Shown: in pieces, positions 36,060-45,224 of the stretch | Layout: the number at the start of each line of letters is the position of its first letter | Position numbering within the stretch: the stretch's first letter is position 1 | Source: JAGNZR01 sp051652785 | GTDB lineage: Bacteria; Fusobacteriota; Fusobacteriia; Fusobacteriales; Fusobacteriaceae | DNA: 64,000 nt | Assembly (NCBI GenBank): GCA_051652785.1 | Contig: JBOFUX010000041.1 | Location: 10,053-74,052, forward strand | Reading direction: 5' to 3' | The notes under the pieces: generated by a model | The model's input: the letters and a program-made list of their open reading frames with translations, nothing else | What the model was told of the DNA's origin: nothing | Database searches by the model: none | Program-made: the position numbers and the translations under genes

Positions 36060-36076
36060 CTGTATTTTAAAATTTT

Positions 36077-37864
36077 TTATATTTTGTTTTTATCTTCTTC
36101 TAATATAACTTTTAATGAAAGTTCCATCAATTGTTTTTCATCTACTTTTCCAGGTGCTTCTGTCATTAAACACTGCCCTTTATTTGTCTTAGGAAAAGGT
36201 ATTACGTCTCTTATTGAAGTTTCTTTTAGCATTACCATAAGCCATCTATCTATTCCAAATGCCAAACCACCATGAGGTGGTGCTCCATATTTAAATGCAT
36301 CTATGAAAAAACCAAACTTATCTCTTGCTTCTTCCGCTGAAAGTCCTAACTTTTCAAAAACTCTAGCTTGAACTTCTGGATTAAAAATTCTAATAGAACC
36401 TCCCCCAATCTCAGAACCGTTTAAAACCATATCATAAGAATTAGTTCTAATATCTTCCATCTCACCAGACATAAATAATTCCATATCCTCTGTTTTTATT
36501 GATGTAAAAGGGTGATGTTGTGCTTGGTATCTGCCCTCCTCCTCAGAATATTCAAACATTGGAAAATCAACTATCCATAAGAATTTAAACTCATTATTAT
36601 TTATAAGATTCAGTTCTTTCCCTATTTTTAGTCTAAGTGCACCTAAAGCTCCAAATACAATTTTTTTTGTATCTGCTATAATTAATATTATATCTCCTAC
36701 AACCGCTCCACTTCTATTAACTATAGCTTTCATTTTTTCTTCAGTAAAAAACTTTGCCACAGGGGAATTAACTCCCTCTTCTGTTATTTTTATGTATGCC
36801 ATTCCCTTTGCACTAAAATATGTTTTAGCATAATCTTCATATTCTCCAATCATTTTTCTGCTAAATTTTTCCGCAGCTCCTGGTGCAACAATACATTTTA
36901 CTACTCCACCATTTTCTACACAATTCTTAAATGCTGTAAATTCTCCATCTTTCACTATATCTGTTAAATCTTTTAACTCTACATCAAATCTTACATCTGG
37001 TTTATCTGAACCGTATCTTTCCATAGCTTCAAAATATGGCATTCTTTCAAATGAATAATTGGCTTCTTCTCCTGTTACATTTTTAAAAACTCTTTTTGCT
37101 AGCCCCTCTATTGTATCCATTATATCATTTTGAGTTACAAAGGACATCTCTATATCTAGTTGAGTAAATTCAGGCTGTCTGTCTGCTCTTAAATCTTCAT
37201 CTCTGAAACATTTAGCTATTTGAAAATATTTTTCTATTCCACCTATCATAAGCAATTGCTTAAATAGTTGTGGAGATTGAGGTAAAGCATAAAACTCCCC
37301 TTGAGATATTCTACTTGGCACTAAGAAATCTCTTGCTCCTTCTGGAGTTGATTTTGTTAAAATAGGAGTATCAATATCTAAAAATTCTTGTTCATCCATA
37401 TAATTTCTTATTGACATAATCATTTTATGTCTCATTTTAAGATTATTTAACATTTGTGGTCTTCTCATATCTAAATATCTGTATTTTAATCTCATAGTTT
37501 CACTTACATTTTCATTTCCTGAAACTTGAAAAGGTAAAACATCACAAGGATTTAAAATTTCCAATTCAGTTGCAAATATTTCTATTTCCCCTGTTGGTAT
37601 ATTCATATTTTTACTATATCTCTCTCTTACTATTCCTGAAACTGTTATAACAGATTCATTTTTTAATTTTTGAGCTGATTCTACTATTTCTTTTGCTACT
37701 ACATCTATATCAAAAATTATTTGAGTTTTTCCCTCTCTATCTCTTAAATCTATAAAAGTTAGACCACCTAAATCTCTTTTTGTATCTATCCAACCTGATA
37801 ACGTTACTTTTTCTCCAACATTGTTAAGTCTTAACTCTCCTAAATTATGCGTTTTATAAATCAT
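36077..37864 (-). CDS. aspS: Aspartyl-tRNA synthetase, bacterial type
   Basis: The 595-aa class II synthetase has an N-terminal OB fold (GEKVTLSGWIDTKRDLGGLTFIDLRDREG), motif 2 (FQIAKCFRDEDLRADRQPEFTQLDIEMSF), the GAD insertion at about 290-420 and motif 3 (YGAPPHGGLAFGIDRWLMVML). The length with the GAD domain is the bacterial form. Start overlaps the hisS stop (ATGA), so hisS-aspS are coupled, as is common in Firmicutes. Confidence 0.96.
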   Translation of the reverse strand: MIYKTHNLGELRLNNVGEKVTLSGWIDTKRDLGGLTFIDLRDREGKTQIIFDIDVVAKEIVESAQKLKNESVITVSGIVRERYSKNMNIPTGEIEIFATELEILNPCDVLPFQVSGNENVSETMRLKYRYLDMRRPQMLNNLKMRHKMIMSIRNYMDEQEFLDIDTPILTKSTPEGARDFLVPSRISQGEFYALPQSPQLFKQLLMIGGIEKYFQIAKCFRDEDLRADRQPEFTQLDIEMSFVTQNDIMDTIEGLAKRVFKNVTGEEANYSFERMPYFEAMERYGSDKPDVRFDVELKDLTDIVKDGEFTAFKNCVENGGVVKCIVAPGAAEKFSRKMIGEYEDYAKTYFSAKGMAYIKITEEGVNSPVAKFFTEEKMKAIVNRSGAVVGDIILIIADTKKIVFGALGALRLKIGKELNLINNNEFKFLWIVDFPMFEYSEEEGRYQAQHHPFTSIKTEDMELFMSGEMEDIRTNSYDMVLNGSEIGGGSIRIFNPEVQARVFEKLGLSAEEARDKFGFFIDAFKYGAPPHGGLAFGIDRWLMVMLKETSIRDVIPFPKTNKGQCLMTEAPGKVDEKQLMELSLKVILEEDKNKI

Positions 37865-39099
37865 ACTAATCTCTCCTTTATTTCTTCTAATGTAAGTTCA
37901 AACTGTTCTCTATTTTTAAAGTTTTTTAATAGATACTTTTTATTGTCTATTTCATTCTTCCCTATTAATATAGTATATTCAACACCTAATTTATCAGCTT
38001 TTTTCATCTGTGCTTTTATGCTTTTTTCAGAATATTCCACTACAGTTTTTATTCCACTTACTCTCAATTCATTAGCTATTTTCATTGCTACCTCTATACT
38101 TTCATCACCTACCCAAGCTATATAAACCTTAGGTAAATTCAAAGGGAAATCATCTAAAAGCATCATAATTCTCTCTACTCCTGCAGCATAACCAAAAGCT
38201 GGTATTTCTTTATCACCTAGTTGTTTTAATAAATTATCGTATCTTCCACCACCTAATACAGTTCCTTGAGCACCTAATTTATTTGTTATAACTTCATAAA
38301 CAGTTCCAGAATAATAATCTAGTCCTCTTACAAGTCTTGAATCTTCTCTATAATTTATTTCAAATATTTTTAAATATTTTTTTAGCTCTTCATAGTGATT
38401 TTTTTCCTCTTTATCTAATGAATCAATTATACTAGGGGCATCTTTAGTCAGAGATTTACATTTTTCATTTTTACAATCCAACACCCTTAGAGGATTATTT
38501 TCTTTTCTATTTTTACAATCTTCACATAATTCTTCTTCCAGTGGTTTTAAAAACTTTAGAAGCTCATTTCTATATCTAGAACGAGAGTCACTTCCTCCAA
38601 CAGAATTTATTACAAGTTCTAAATCTGTTATTTTAATTTTTTCTAAAAATTTATAACTCATAGCAATAACTTCTGCATCCAGTATTGGTGAACTTTCACC
38701 TAATACCTCTACACCTATTTGATTAAACTCTCTCTGTCTTCCAGCTTGAGGTCTTTCATATCTAAACATAGAACCAATATAATAAAATCTGCTTATTTCT
38801 TCATGTCCATAAATTTTATTTTCTAAATAAGCTCTCACCACTGAAGCCGTTCCTTCGGGTCTTAAAGTTATACTTCTATCTCCCTTATCCATGAAAGTAT
38901 ACATTTCTTTATCTACAACATCTGTTCCTTCTCCTATGCCTCTTTTAAACAATGCTGTCTCTTCAAAGATTGGAGTTTTTATCATTCCATAACCATAGTT
39001 ATCAAAAAATTTTGCTGCATTTTCTGTCACATAATTATATTTTATACTTGTAGTTCCATATATATCTTTAGTTCCTCTGACACCTTTTATAAGTTCCAT
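37861..39099 (-). CDS. hisS: Histidyl-tRNA synthetase
   Basis: The 412-aa class II synthetase starts with KGVRGTKDIYG, motif 1 region PIFEETALFKRGIGEGTDVVDKEMYTF, motif 2 TLRPEGTASVVRAYLE and FRYERPQAGRQREFNQIGVE, histidine-binding LVRGLDYYSGTVYEV and motif 3 AFGYAAGVERIMMLL. A C-terminal anticodon domain follows. It overlaps aspS by four bases and follows rarA by 13 bases. Confidence 0.96.
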   Translation of the reverse strand: MELIKGVRGTKDIYGTTSIKYNYVTENAAKFFDNYGYGMIKTPIFEETALFKRGIGEGTDVVDKEMYTFMDKGDRSITLRPEGTASVVRAYLENKIYGHEEISRFYYIGSMFRYERPQAGRQREFNQIGVEVLGESSPILDAEVIAMSYKFLEKIKITDLELVINSVGGSDSRSRYRNELLKFLKPLEEELCEDCKNRKENNPLRVLDCKNEKCKSLTKDAPSIIDSLDKEEKNHYEELKKYLKIFEINYREDSRLVRGLDYYSGTVYEVITNKLGAQGTVLGGGRYDNLLKQLGDKEIPAFGYAAGVERIMMLLDDFPLNLPKVYIAWVGDESIEVAMKIANELRVSGIKTVVEYSEKSIKAQMKKADKLGVEYTILIGKNEIDNKKYLLKNFKNREQFELTLEEIKERLV

Positions 39100-39112
39100 A
39101 TTTTACCTCTCT

Positions 39113-40345
39113 TTATTTAATTTTCCATAAATTTTCTTGTTTTTCCTTTATTAACTTTTCATTTCTGTTATCTCCTGGGATGTAGTAACAACCATATTTT
39201 TCTGAGTATTTCTGGATAACAAAATTATTTGGAAAGTCATGAGGATATTTATATCCTTGTGCATTTGAATCTATATGCTTTGGAACTTTTTCAATTTCAT
39301 TTTTTTTTAAATCTTCTAATACATTATTTATAGCATTATAGCACGAAGGACTTTTTGAAGATATAGCTAAATAAATAGTCACTTGTGCTAATATTATTCT
39401 AATTTCAGGCATTCCTATTTTTTCACTTGCTGTTAGAGCTGAAGTTGCCATGAGAAGTGCCTCAGGATTTGCCATTCCAATATCCTCACTGGCTAAAACA
39501 GTTAATCTCCTTGCTATATATCTGGGATCTTCCCCACCATTTAAAAGTTGTCCCATCCAATAAACTGAACTATCTGGATCACTTCCTCTTATACTTTTTA
39601 TCATAGCTGAAATTATATTATATTTATCCTCTTCTTTATTAAAACTAGATTTTCTTTCAGTGAAAACTTCTAAAAGTTCTTCAGTATCTAAATCTTTCCC
39701 TACATTTCCATATAACTCTAAATAGTTTATAGCTATTCTGCTATCTCCTCTAGACATGGAAATTATTATTTCTATTAATTTTTCTGGTATATTATTTAAA
39801 TTCAAATATTTTATGCCTCTTTTTAATATTAATTCTATATTATAACTAGTCAGAGGTTTAAACTCAAATACTAAAACCCTTGATAGAAGAGCATTATTCA
39901 AATTATAATATGGATTTTCTGTAGTGGCGCCTATTAATATTATAGTTCCAGATTCAGTGCTAGAAAGAAGAGAATCTTGTTGTAATTTATTAAATCTATG
40001 AATTTCATCTAAAAATAATATTGTTTTTTTTCCATAATATTCTAGATTTTTTTTTGCTTTTTCTATTACTAGTTTTAACTCAGCAACTCCTGATGTTGTT
40101 GCATTTAAAATTTCAAAATTATATGATAGTTCCTTAGATATGATTTCACCTAAAGAGGTTTTTCCCACTCCTGGTGGTCCGTAAAATACTGAATTAGTTA
40201 GCTTCTTTTGCTCTATAAGTTTTCTCAAAACTTTACCATCACCTAAAATTTTATCTTGACCTACAAAATCATCTAAAGATGTGGGTCTTAATTTTAAAGC
40301 CAGTGGCTGAAAATTTTTATGATTATCACTAAATATATTTTTCAT
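39113..40345 (-). CDS. rarA: Replication-associated recombination protein RarA (MgsA)
   Basis: The AAA+ ATPase, related to clamp loaders, acts at stalled forks and interacts with SSB. It has LALKLRPTSLDDFVGQDKILG, Walker A GPPGVGKTSL, Walker B LFLDEIHRFNKLQQD, sensor 1 GATTENPYYNLNNALLSR and the C-terminal domain with GEDPRYIARRLTVLASEDIGMANP. The open frame extends to 40366, but that ATG lies in the T run of the secG terminator. GAGAGGGA lies five bases before the ATG at 40343-40345, so I use this start (410 aa). Confidence 0.93.
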   Translation of the reverse strand: MKNIFSDNHKNFQPLALKLRPTSLDDFVGQDKILGDGKVLRKLIEQKKLTNSVFYGPPGVGKTSLGEIISKELSYNFEILNATTSGVAELKLVIEKAKKNLEYYGKKTILFLDEIHRFNKLQQDSLLSSTESGTIILIGATTENPYYNLNNALLSRVLVFEFKPLTSYNIELILKRGIKYLNLNNIPEKLIEIIISMSRGDSRIAINYLELYGNVGKDLDTEELLEVFTERKSSFNKEEDKYNIISAMIKSIRGSDPDSSVYWMGQLLNGGEDPRYIARRLTVLASEDIGMANPEALLMATSALTASEKIGMPEIRIILAQVTIYLAISSKSPSCYNAINNVLEDLKKNEIEKVPKHIDSNAQGYKYPHDFPNNFVIQKYSEKYGCYYIPGDNRNEKLIKEKQENLWKIK

Positions 40346-40357
40346 TTGTCCCTCTCT

Positions 40358-40392
40358 AAAAAACAAAAGGCGTATTGACTGGCAATACGCCT
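40358..40392 (-). terminator. Terminator after secG
   Basis: AGGCGTATTG (40368-40377) and CAATACGCCT (40383-40392) form a perfect 10-bp stem; on the minus strand it is followed by TTTTGTTTTTT. It separates secG from rarA, though some read-through would be needed if rarA lacks its own promoter. Confidence 0.8.
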
Positions 40393-40398
40393 CTTACA

Positions 40399-40623
40399 TT
40401 ATTTTATAATATATAGAACAAGTGCAGAAACTACAAATATTATTGCAGCTATTGTTGTTGCTTTAGCTAGTGGTCCCCCATCCTTCGATATACCAAAAAT
40501 TGTTGTAGAAGCTCCTGATCCCATACTAGACGTCATTCCGTTTGTTCTATCTGGTTGAATAAGAACTAATCCTATTAAAGCTACCGCAGATATAAAAAGT
40601 ACCACTGTTACTAAACTTTCCAT
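40399..40623 (-). CDS. secG: Protein translocase subunit SecG
   Basis: The 74-aa protein has two membrane helices (LVTVVLFISAVALIGLVLIQP and ATTIAAIIFVVSALVLYII) joined by the glycine/serine-rich loop with TSSMGSGASTTIFGISK, the SecG hallmark. It supports the SecYE channel in protein export. The frame opens at 40635, but GGAGG in that stretch is the ribosome site for the ATG at 40621-40623, which I prefer. Confidence 0.92.
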   Translation of the reverse strand: MESLVTVVLFISAVALIGLVLIQPDRTNGMTSSMGSGASTTIFGISKDGGPLAKATTIAAIIFVVSALVLYIIK

Positions 40624-40733
40624 ATTTTCCTCCATATTTTATTTTATGTTATATTATATAATATAACTATGAAAATTAAAAGAAAAATTTTCTTTTAATT
40701 TCACTTATAATTTATAAATATAAAGTAGCTCTA

Positions 40734-41330
40734 TTATTTATCTCTTATTTTTTTCAAAACAAATTTTATAGCAGTTTCTATATTTTTTATTTTCCTTATT
40801 TCTTCTTTGCTAATTAATTTATCAATCTCTTTTTTATTATAGCCTAAACTTCCAAGAGCTAGGTATAATTCTTCCTCTAAAATAATACTTTCCTCTATTT
40901 TTTCATGTGATTCTAGTGCAATTATATTCAGTGATGTCATTTTATTTTTTAAATCTAATATAATTTGTTTTGATTTTTTTTCTCCTAATTTTGGAACAGT
41001 TTTTAAAGTTTTAAAATCCTCTTCTATTACAATTCTTTTAATTTCCCTAATTTCAAAAGATGATAAAATAGCTAGTGCTAAAGATACACCAATTCCTGAT
41101 ACACTTAATAACATTTCAAAAATAGTTCTATCTTTTTCCTCTAGAAAACCGATAAGTTTAAAAGCATCTTCTTTTATATAGTTATATATGTATAGTTTTT
41201 CTTCTTTTTCCACCTGAATTTTTTCATATGTTTTTAAGGATATAAATATTTTATATCCTATTCCATTTACATCTAATGCTAAATACTCTGGTTTTTTACA
41301 CTGTACTTCCCCTCTTAAATATTCAAACAT
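40734..41330 (-). CDS. ruvA: Holliday junction branch migration protein RuvA
   Basis: The 198-aa protein has domain I (MFEYLRGEVQCKKPEYLALDVNGIGYKIFI), tandem helix-hairpin-helix units (LLSVSGIGVSLALAIL and VPKLGEKKSKQIILDLK) and the C-terminal RuvB-contact domain (LALGSLGYNKKEIDKLI). RuvA tetramers bind four-way junctions and load RuvB. ruvB is not adjacent. It follows uvrA by 13 bases. Confidence 0.95.
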   Translation of the reverse strand: MFEYLRGEVQCKKPEYLALDVNGIGYKIFISLKTYEKIQVEKEEKLYIYNYIKEDAFKLIGFLEEKDRTIFEMLLSVSGIGVSLALAILSSFEIREIKRIVIEEDFKTLKTVPKLGEKKSKQIILDLKNKMTSLNIIALESHEKIEESIILEEELYLALGSLGYNKKEIDKLISKEEIRKIKNIETAIKFVLKKIRDK

Positions 41331-41343
41331 AGCTGCCCCTTTT

Positions 41344-44184
41344 TTATATTTTTTTATTAGATAAAACTTTTTTTAAATAATGTCCTGTATAACTTTTTTT
41401 GTTTTTAGAGACTTCTTCTGGTGTTCCTACTGCAATCACTTTTCCACCCATATCTCCACCTTCAGGACCTATATCAATTATATAGTCTGCTGATTTAATT
41501 ACATCTAAATTATGTTCAATTATTATAACTGTATTTCCTTTTTTCACTAATCTATTTAGAACTCCAAGTAGTTTTCTAATATCTTCAAAATGCAACCCTG
41601 TTGTAGGTTCATCTAATATGTATATAGTTTTTCCACGAGATGTTTTTGATAGTTCACTTGCAAGTTTTATTCTCTGAGCTTCTCCCCCTGATAAAGTAGT
41701 TGCTGGTTGTCCAAGCTTTATATAATCTAGTCCCACATCTATAAGCACTTTTAATTTTTTTTCTAAATTAGGAATAGCTTGAAAAAAATTATATGCTTCT
41801 AAAACTGTCATTTCCAAAACTTCAGCTATATTTTTATTTTTATAACGAGCTTCTAATGTATCTTTATTGTATCTTTTTCCTTTACAAACTTCACATTCTA
41901 CATATACATCTGGAAGAAAATTCATCTCTATTTTCATTATTCCTGCCCCTTGACAAGCCTCGCATCTTCCACCTTTTACATTGAAAGAAAATCTTCCTTT
42001 ATTCCAACCTTTAATTTTTGAATCTTTCGTTTCAGAAAAAATATTTCTGATTTCATCAAAAATTTTAGTATAAGTAGCTGGATTGGACCTTGGAGTTCTT
42101 CCTATTGGATTTTGGTCTATATCTACAACTTTTTCTAAATCTTCTAATCCACTTAACGATTTGTATTCTAAAGGATAAACTTTTCCACCATTTAATTTGT
42201 TAAAAAGAGCTGGAAAAAGAGTTTGATTTATCAGTGTAGATTTTCCACTTCCACTAACACCTGTTATTACAGTCATAACACCCTTTGGTATTTTTGCATT
42301 TATATTTTTAAGATTGTTTCCAGTAGCACCACAAATCTCAATATATTCCTTTAACTCTCTTCTTATTTTTGGAGTTTTTATTTTTAATATTTTATTTAAA
42401 TATTGTCCAGTTACTGAAGTTTCTGAAGCTAACATTTCTGTTGGTGTTCCTTTAAAAACTACATATCCACCGTTTATTCCTGCACCAGGACCTATATCAA
42501 TTATATAGTCTGCTTGTCTCATGGTATCCTCGTCATGTTCTACAACAATTAATGTATTACCTAATTTTTTTAGTTTGGAAAGAGTGAGTAAAAGTTTATC
42601 ATTATCCCTTTGATGCAATCCAATGCTTGGCTCGTCTAAAACATATAATACACCAGTCAAACCTGACCCAATTTGAGTTGCTAGTCTTATTCTTTGAGAT
42701 TCTCCCCCTGATAAAGTTTTAGTTCCTCTCGCTAAACTTAAATAATCTAAACCTACATTTATCATAAAATTTAATCTTTCTTTTATTTCTTTTAATATTT
42801 CCTTTGCTATTTTTTCTTGTTTTGATGTTAAATTTAAATCTATAAAAAAATCTAAGGATTTTCTTATACTTAGTTCACAAATTTCAATTATATTTAATTC
42901 ACCAACAGTTATAGATAAAACTTCTGGTTTAAGTCTTTTTCCTCCACATACTTTACAAATTTTTTCAACCATATACTTGTTTTCTATCTCATCTTTCATA
43001 GCCTCAGAGAAACTTTCGGCATATCGTCTTTCTAAATTTGTTACTATTCCTTCAAATTCTTTAAGTCCATGAAAACTATATTCACCATCATAATCTACAC
43101 GAAATTTTTTTCCCTCAGTTCCATAAAATATTATATTTTTATTTTTTTCTGAAAGTTTTTCAAAAGGTTTATTCATGTCTATTTTAAAATTATTACACAT
43201 GGATTTAAATATTTCCCAAGAGTACCCTTTTCTTACTGAAGCTCCTGGAACATATATTCCTCCATTATTTAAACTAAGTTTTTTATCTAAAATTAGTCTA
43301 TTTTCATCTACTTCCATTTTTTTTCCAATACCTTTACATTCAGGACAAGCACCATAAGGAGCATTAAAAGAAAATAGTCTAGAATTTAGTTCGGGAATAC
43401 TAACATTTTCATGGTAAGGGCAGCTTAAATTTTCACTATATGGATAATCTATATCATCTATATTTAATATTATTTTTCCGTTGGAGAGTTCAGAAGCGTG
43501 CTCAAGCCCTTCAGTTAATCTTCCTAAAAACTCCTCTTCTTCTTTTTTTATAACTAATCTATCAATTATAACTTCTATGTTATGCTTCTTATTTTTATCT
43601 AAATCTATCTCATCTTCTAAATATAAGATTTGATTATTGATCCTTGCTCTAACAAAACCTTTTTTTAATAAATTGATAAATAAATTTTTATGAGTTCCTT
43701 TTTTGTCTTTTATTACTGGAGATAAAATAACTAATTTTTGACCTGTTTTAAATTTTTCTAAAACATTATTATATATCTCTTCGATTGTTTGTTTCTCTAC
43801 TGGAGTATTGCATATAGGGCAATGGGGCGTTCCAATATGTGCAAATAAAAGTCTCATATAATCGTAAACTTCTGTTATAGTTCCAACAGTGGAACGGGGA
43901 TTTTTATTAGTAGTCTTTTGCTCTATGGATATCGCTGGTGACAATCCCTCTATACTATCTATATCCGGCTTATCCATTTGTCCTATAAACTGTCTTGCAT
44001 AGGCAGATAAACTCTCAACATATCTTCTTTGCCCCTCAGAATAAATTGTATCAAATGCAAGTGAGGATTTTCCACTTCCACTAACACCTGTAATTACTAC
44101 AAAACTATTTTTAGGTATTTCAATATTTATATTTTTTAGATTATGTTGTCTTGCTCCTTTTATTATAATTTTATCTAACACCAA
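41344..44184 (-). CDS. uvrA: Excinuclease ABC subunit A
   Basis: The 946-aa damage-recognition ATPase has two ABC modules with Walker A GVSGSGKSSLAFDT and GVSGSGKSTLINQT, signatures LSGGESQRIRLA and LSGGEAQRIKLA, and zinc modules (CPICNTP, CPYHENVS...CPECKGIG; CEACQGAG...CEVCKGKRY). Length is typical. The start is the TTG at 44184, with AAGGAG upstream; a GTG one codon later is equally possible. It heads a run with ruvA. Two palindromes resembling a LexA box were not found. Confidence 0.96.
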   Translation of the reverse strand: MVLDKIIIKGARQHNLKNINIEIPKNSFVVITGVSGSGKSSLAFDTIYSEGQRRYVESLSAYARQFIGQMDKPDIDSIEGLSPAISIEQKTTNKNPRSTVGTITEVYDYMRLLFAHIGTPHCPICNTPVEKQTIEEIYNNVLEKFKTGQKLVILSPVIKDKKGTHKNLFINLLKKGFVRARINNQILYLEDEIDLDKNKKHNIEVIIDRLVIKKEEEEFLGRLTEGLEHASELSNGKIILNIDDIDYPYSENLSCPYHENVSIPELNSRLFSFNAPYGACPECKGIGKKMEVDENRLILDKKLSLNNGGIYVPGASVRKGYSWEIFKSMCNNFKIDMNKPFEKLSEKNKNIIFYGTEGKKFRVDYDGEYSFHGLKEFEGIVTNLERRYAESFSEAMKDEIENKYMVEKICKVCGGKRLKPEVLSITVGELNIIEICELSIRKSLDFFIDLNLTSKQEKIAKEILKEIKERLNFMINVGLDYLSLARGTKTLSGGESQRIRLATQIGSGLTGVLYVLDEPSIGLHQRDNDKLLLTLSKLKKLGNTLIVVEHDEDTMRQADYIIDIGPGAGINGGYVVFKGTPTEMLASETSVTGQYLNKILKIKTPKIRRELKEYIEICGATGNNLKNINAKIPKGVMTVITGVSGSGKSTLINQTLFPALFNKLNGGKVYPLEYKSLSGLEDLEKVVDIDQNPIGRTPRSNPATYTKIFDEIRNIFSETKDSKIKGWNKGRFSFNVKGGRCEACQGAGIMKIEMNFLPDVYVECEVCKGKRYNKDTLEARYKNKNIAEVLEMTVLEAYNFFQAIPNLEKKLKVLIDVGLDYIKLGQPATTLSGGEAQRIKLASELSKTSRGKTIYILDEPTTGLHFEDIRKLLGVLNRLVKKGNTVIIIEHNLDVIKSADYIIDIGPEGGDMGGKVIAVGTPEEVSKNKKSYTGHYLKKVLSNKKI

Positions 44185-44297
44185 ATATCTCCTTTTACTT
44201 TTTTATACAATTCTATCATAAAAACAAGCTATTTTTAAATATATATTTATATATTTTAATTTTTATAAATTATTTATTTAGTTTTATTACAATTTAA

Positions 44298-44326
44298 TTG
44301 ACAAATATATTAAAACATTGTACATT
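44298..44326 (+). promoter_or_regulatory. Probable promoter of the creatininase-binding protein operon
   Basis: TTGACA (44298-44303) and TACATT (44321-44326) are 17 bases apart, leaving a leader of about 125 bases before the start codon at 44457. The leader includes an imperfect dyad near 44366-44393 but no riboswitch signature that I recognise. Confidence 0.5.
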
Positions 44327-44456
44327 ATTTAAAATATAAATATATTATCTCAGAAATATATTTTATACTCATATGTTAGCTATATGATATACGAAAAGAA
44401 TTAGGTATCTAAAAATAGATAAGACTTGTTTTAATATAAAATAATAGGGGGGGAAA

Positions 44457-45212
44457 ATGGAATTACTATATATGAATTCAGATGATGCAGAAAAAAATTT
44501 TAAAAAAAATAGTATAGGAATTTTAGTGATTGGTAGTATCGAGCAACATGGTGCTCACGCTCCTTTAGGTACAGATTTTATTATCCCTAACTTTTTAGCA
44601 AATGAGATAAAAAAAAGAGAAGATGTTATTCTTCTTCCTGGAATTCCATATGGAGTGTGTACCTCTATTAAAGAGTTTCCTGGAACCATTGATATTGGAT
44701 ATGATGTTTTATTAAATTTACTTCGTTCTATTATTAAAAGTGTTTCTTATTTTGGAATGAAAAAAATAATTTTCATAAATGGTCACGGAGGAAATATTTC
44801 TGTATTAGATAGAGTTGCACTTGAATTTTATAGCCACGGTGGAATAATAGCAACTTTAGACTGGTGGCTAATCGCAAAGGAGATAAATCCTAAATATGGA
44901 GGTGGACATGGAGATATTCAAGAAACTAGTGCAGTTATGGCTATTGCACCTGAAAGTGTAAATTTAGATTTATGCAAACCACCTATAGTTAAGCAATTAT
45001 CTAAAAATTTATCTAATAAATATATTTCAAACTATACTTTTAAAAATGGAACAGTGAAAATACAAAAAACTTTTATTGATGTTGCACCTAATGGCTGGAT
45101 TGGTCCATTGGACCCTAAAAATTCAAGTGAAAAACTTGGAAAAGAAATGATGAATGAAATGACAGCATATATAAATTCTTTTATTGATGAATTTAAAACT
45201 ATTGTAAGATAA
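44457..45212 (+). CDS. Creatininase family amidohydrolase
   Basis: The 251-aa protein has the metal-ligand motifs of the creatininase/MftE family: GSIEQHGAHAPLGTDF (about 26-41), the LPGIPYGVCTSIKEFPGT segment, INGHGGN and GGGHGDIQETSAVMA. Members hydrolyse cyclic amides (creatinine, formamide-containing pyrimidines such as FAPy) or trim the mycofactocin peptide, so substrate is not fixed by family. The GGGGGG-rich site before the ATG is strong. It is followed 12 bases later by a peptide-type binding lipoprotein, suggesting the imported compound is its substrate. Confidence 0.85.
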   Translation: MELLYMNSDDAEKNFKKNSIGILVIGSIEQHGAHAPLGTDFIIPNFLANEIKKREDVILLPGIPYGVCTSIKEFPGTIDIGYDVLLNLLRSIIKSVSYFGMKKIIFINGHGGNISVLDRVALEFYSHGGIIATLDWWLIAKEINPKYGGGHGDIQETSAVMAIAPESVNLDLCKPPIVKQLSKNLSNKYISNYTFKNGTVKIQKTFIDVAPNGWIGPLDPKNSSEKLGKEMMNEMTAYINSFIDEFKTIVR

Positions 45213-45224
45213 TTAAGGAGATAT

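Noticed and set aside
40346..40366. N-terminal extension of RarA (MFFREGQ)
   Set aside because: Its ATG lies in the T run of the secG terminator and has no ribosome binding site; the ATG at 40345 has GAGAGGGA.
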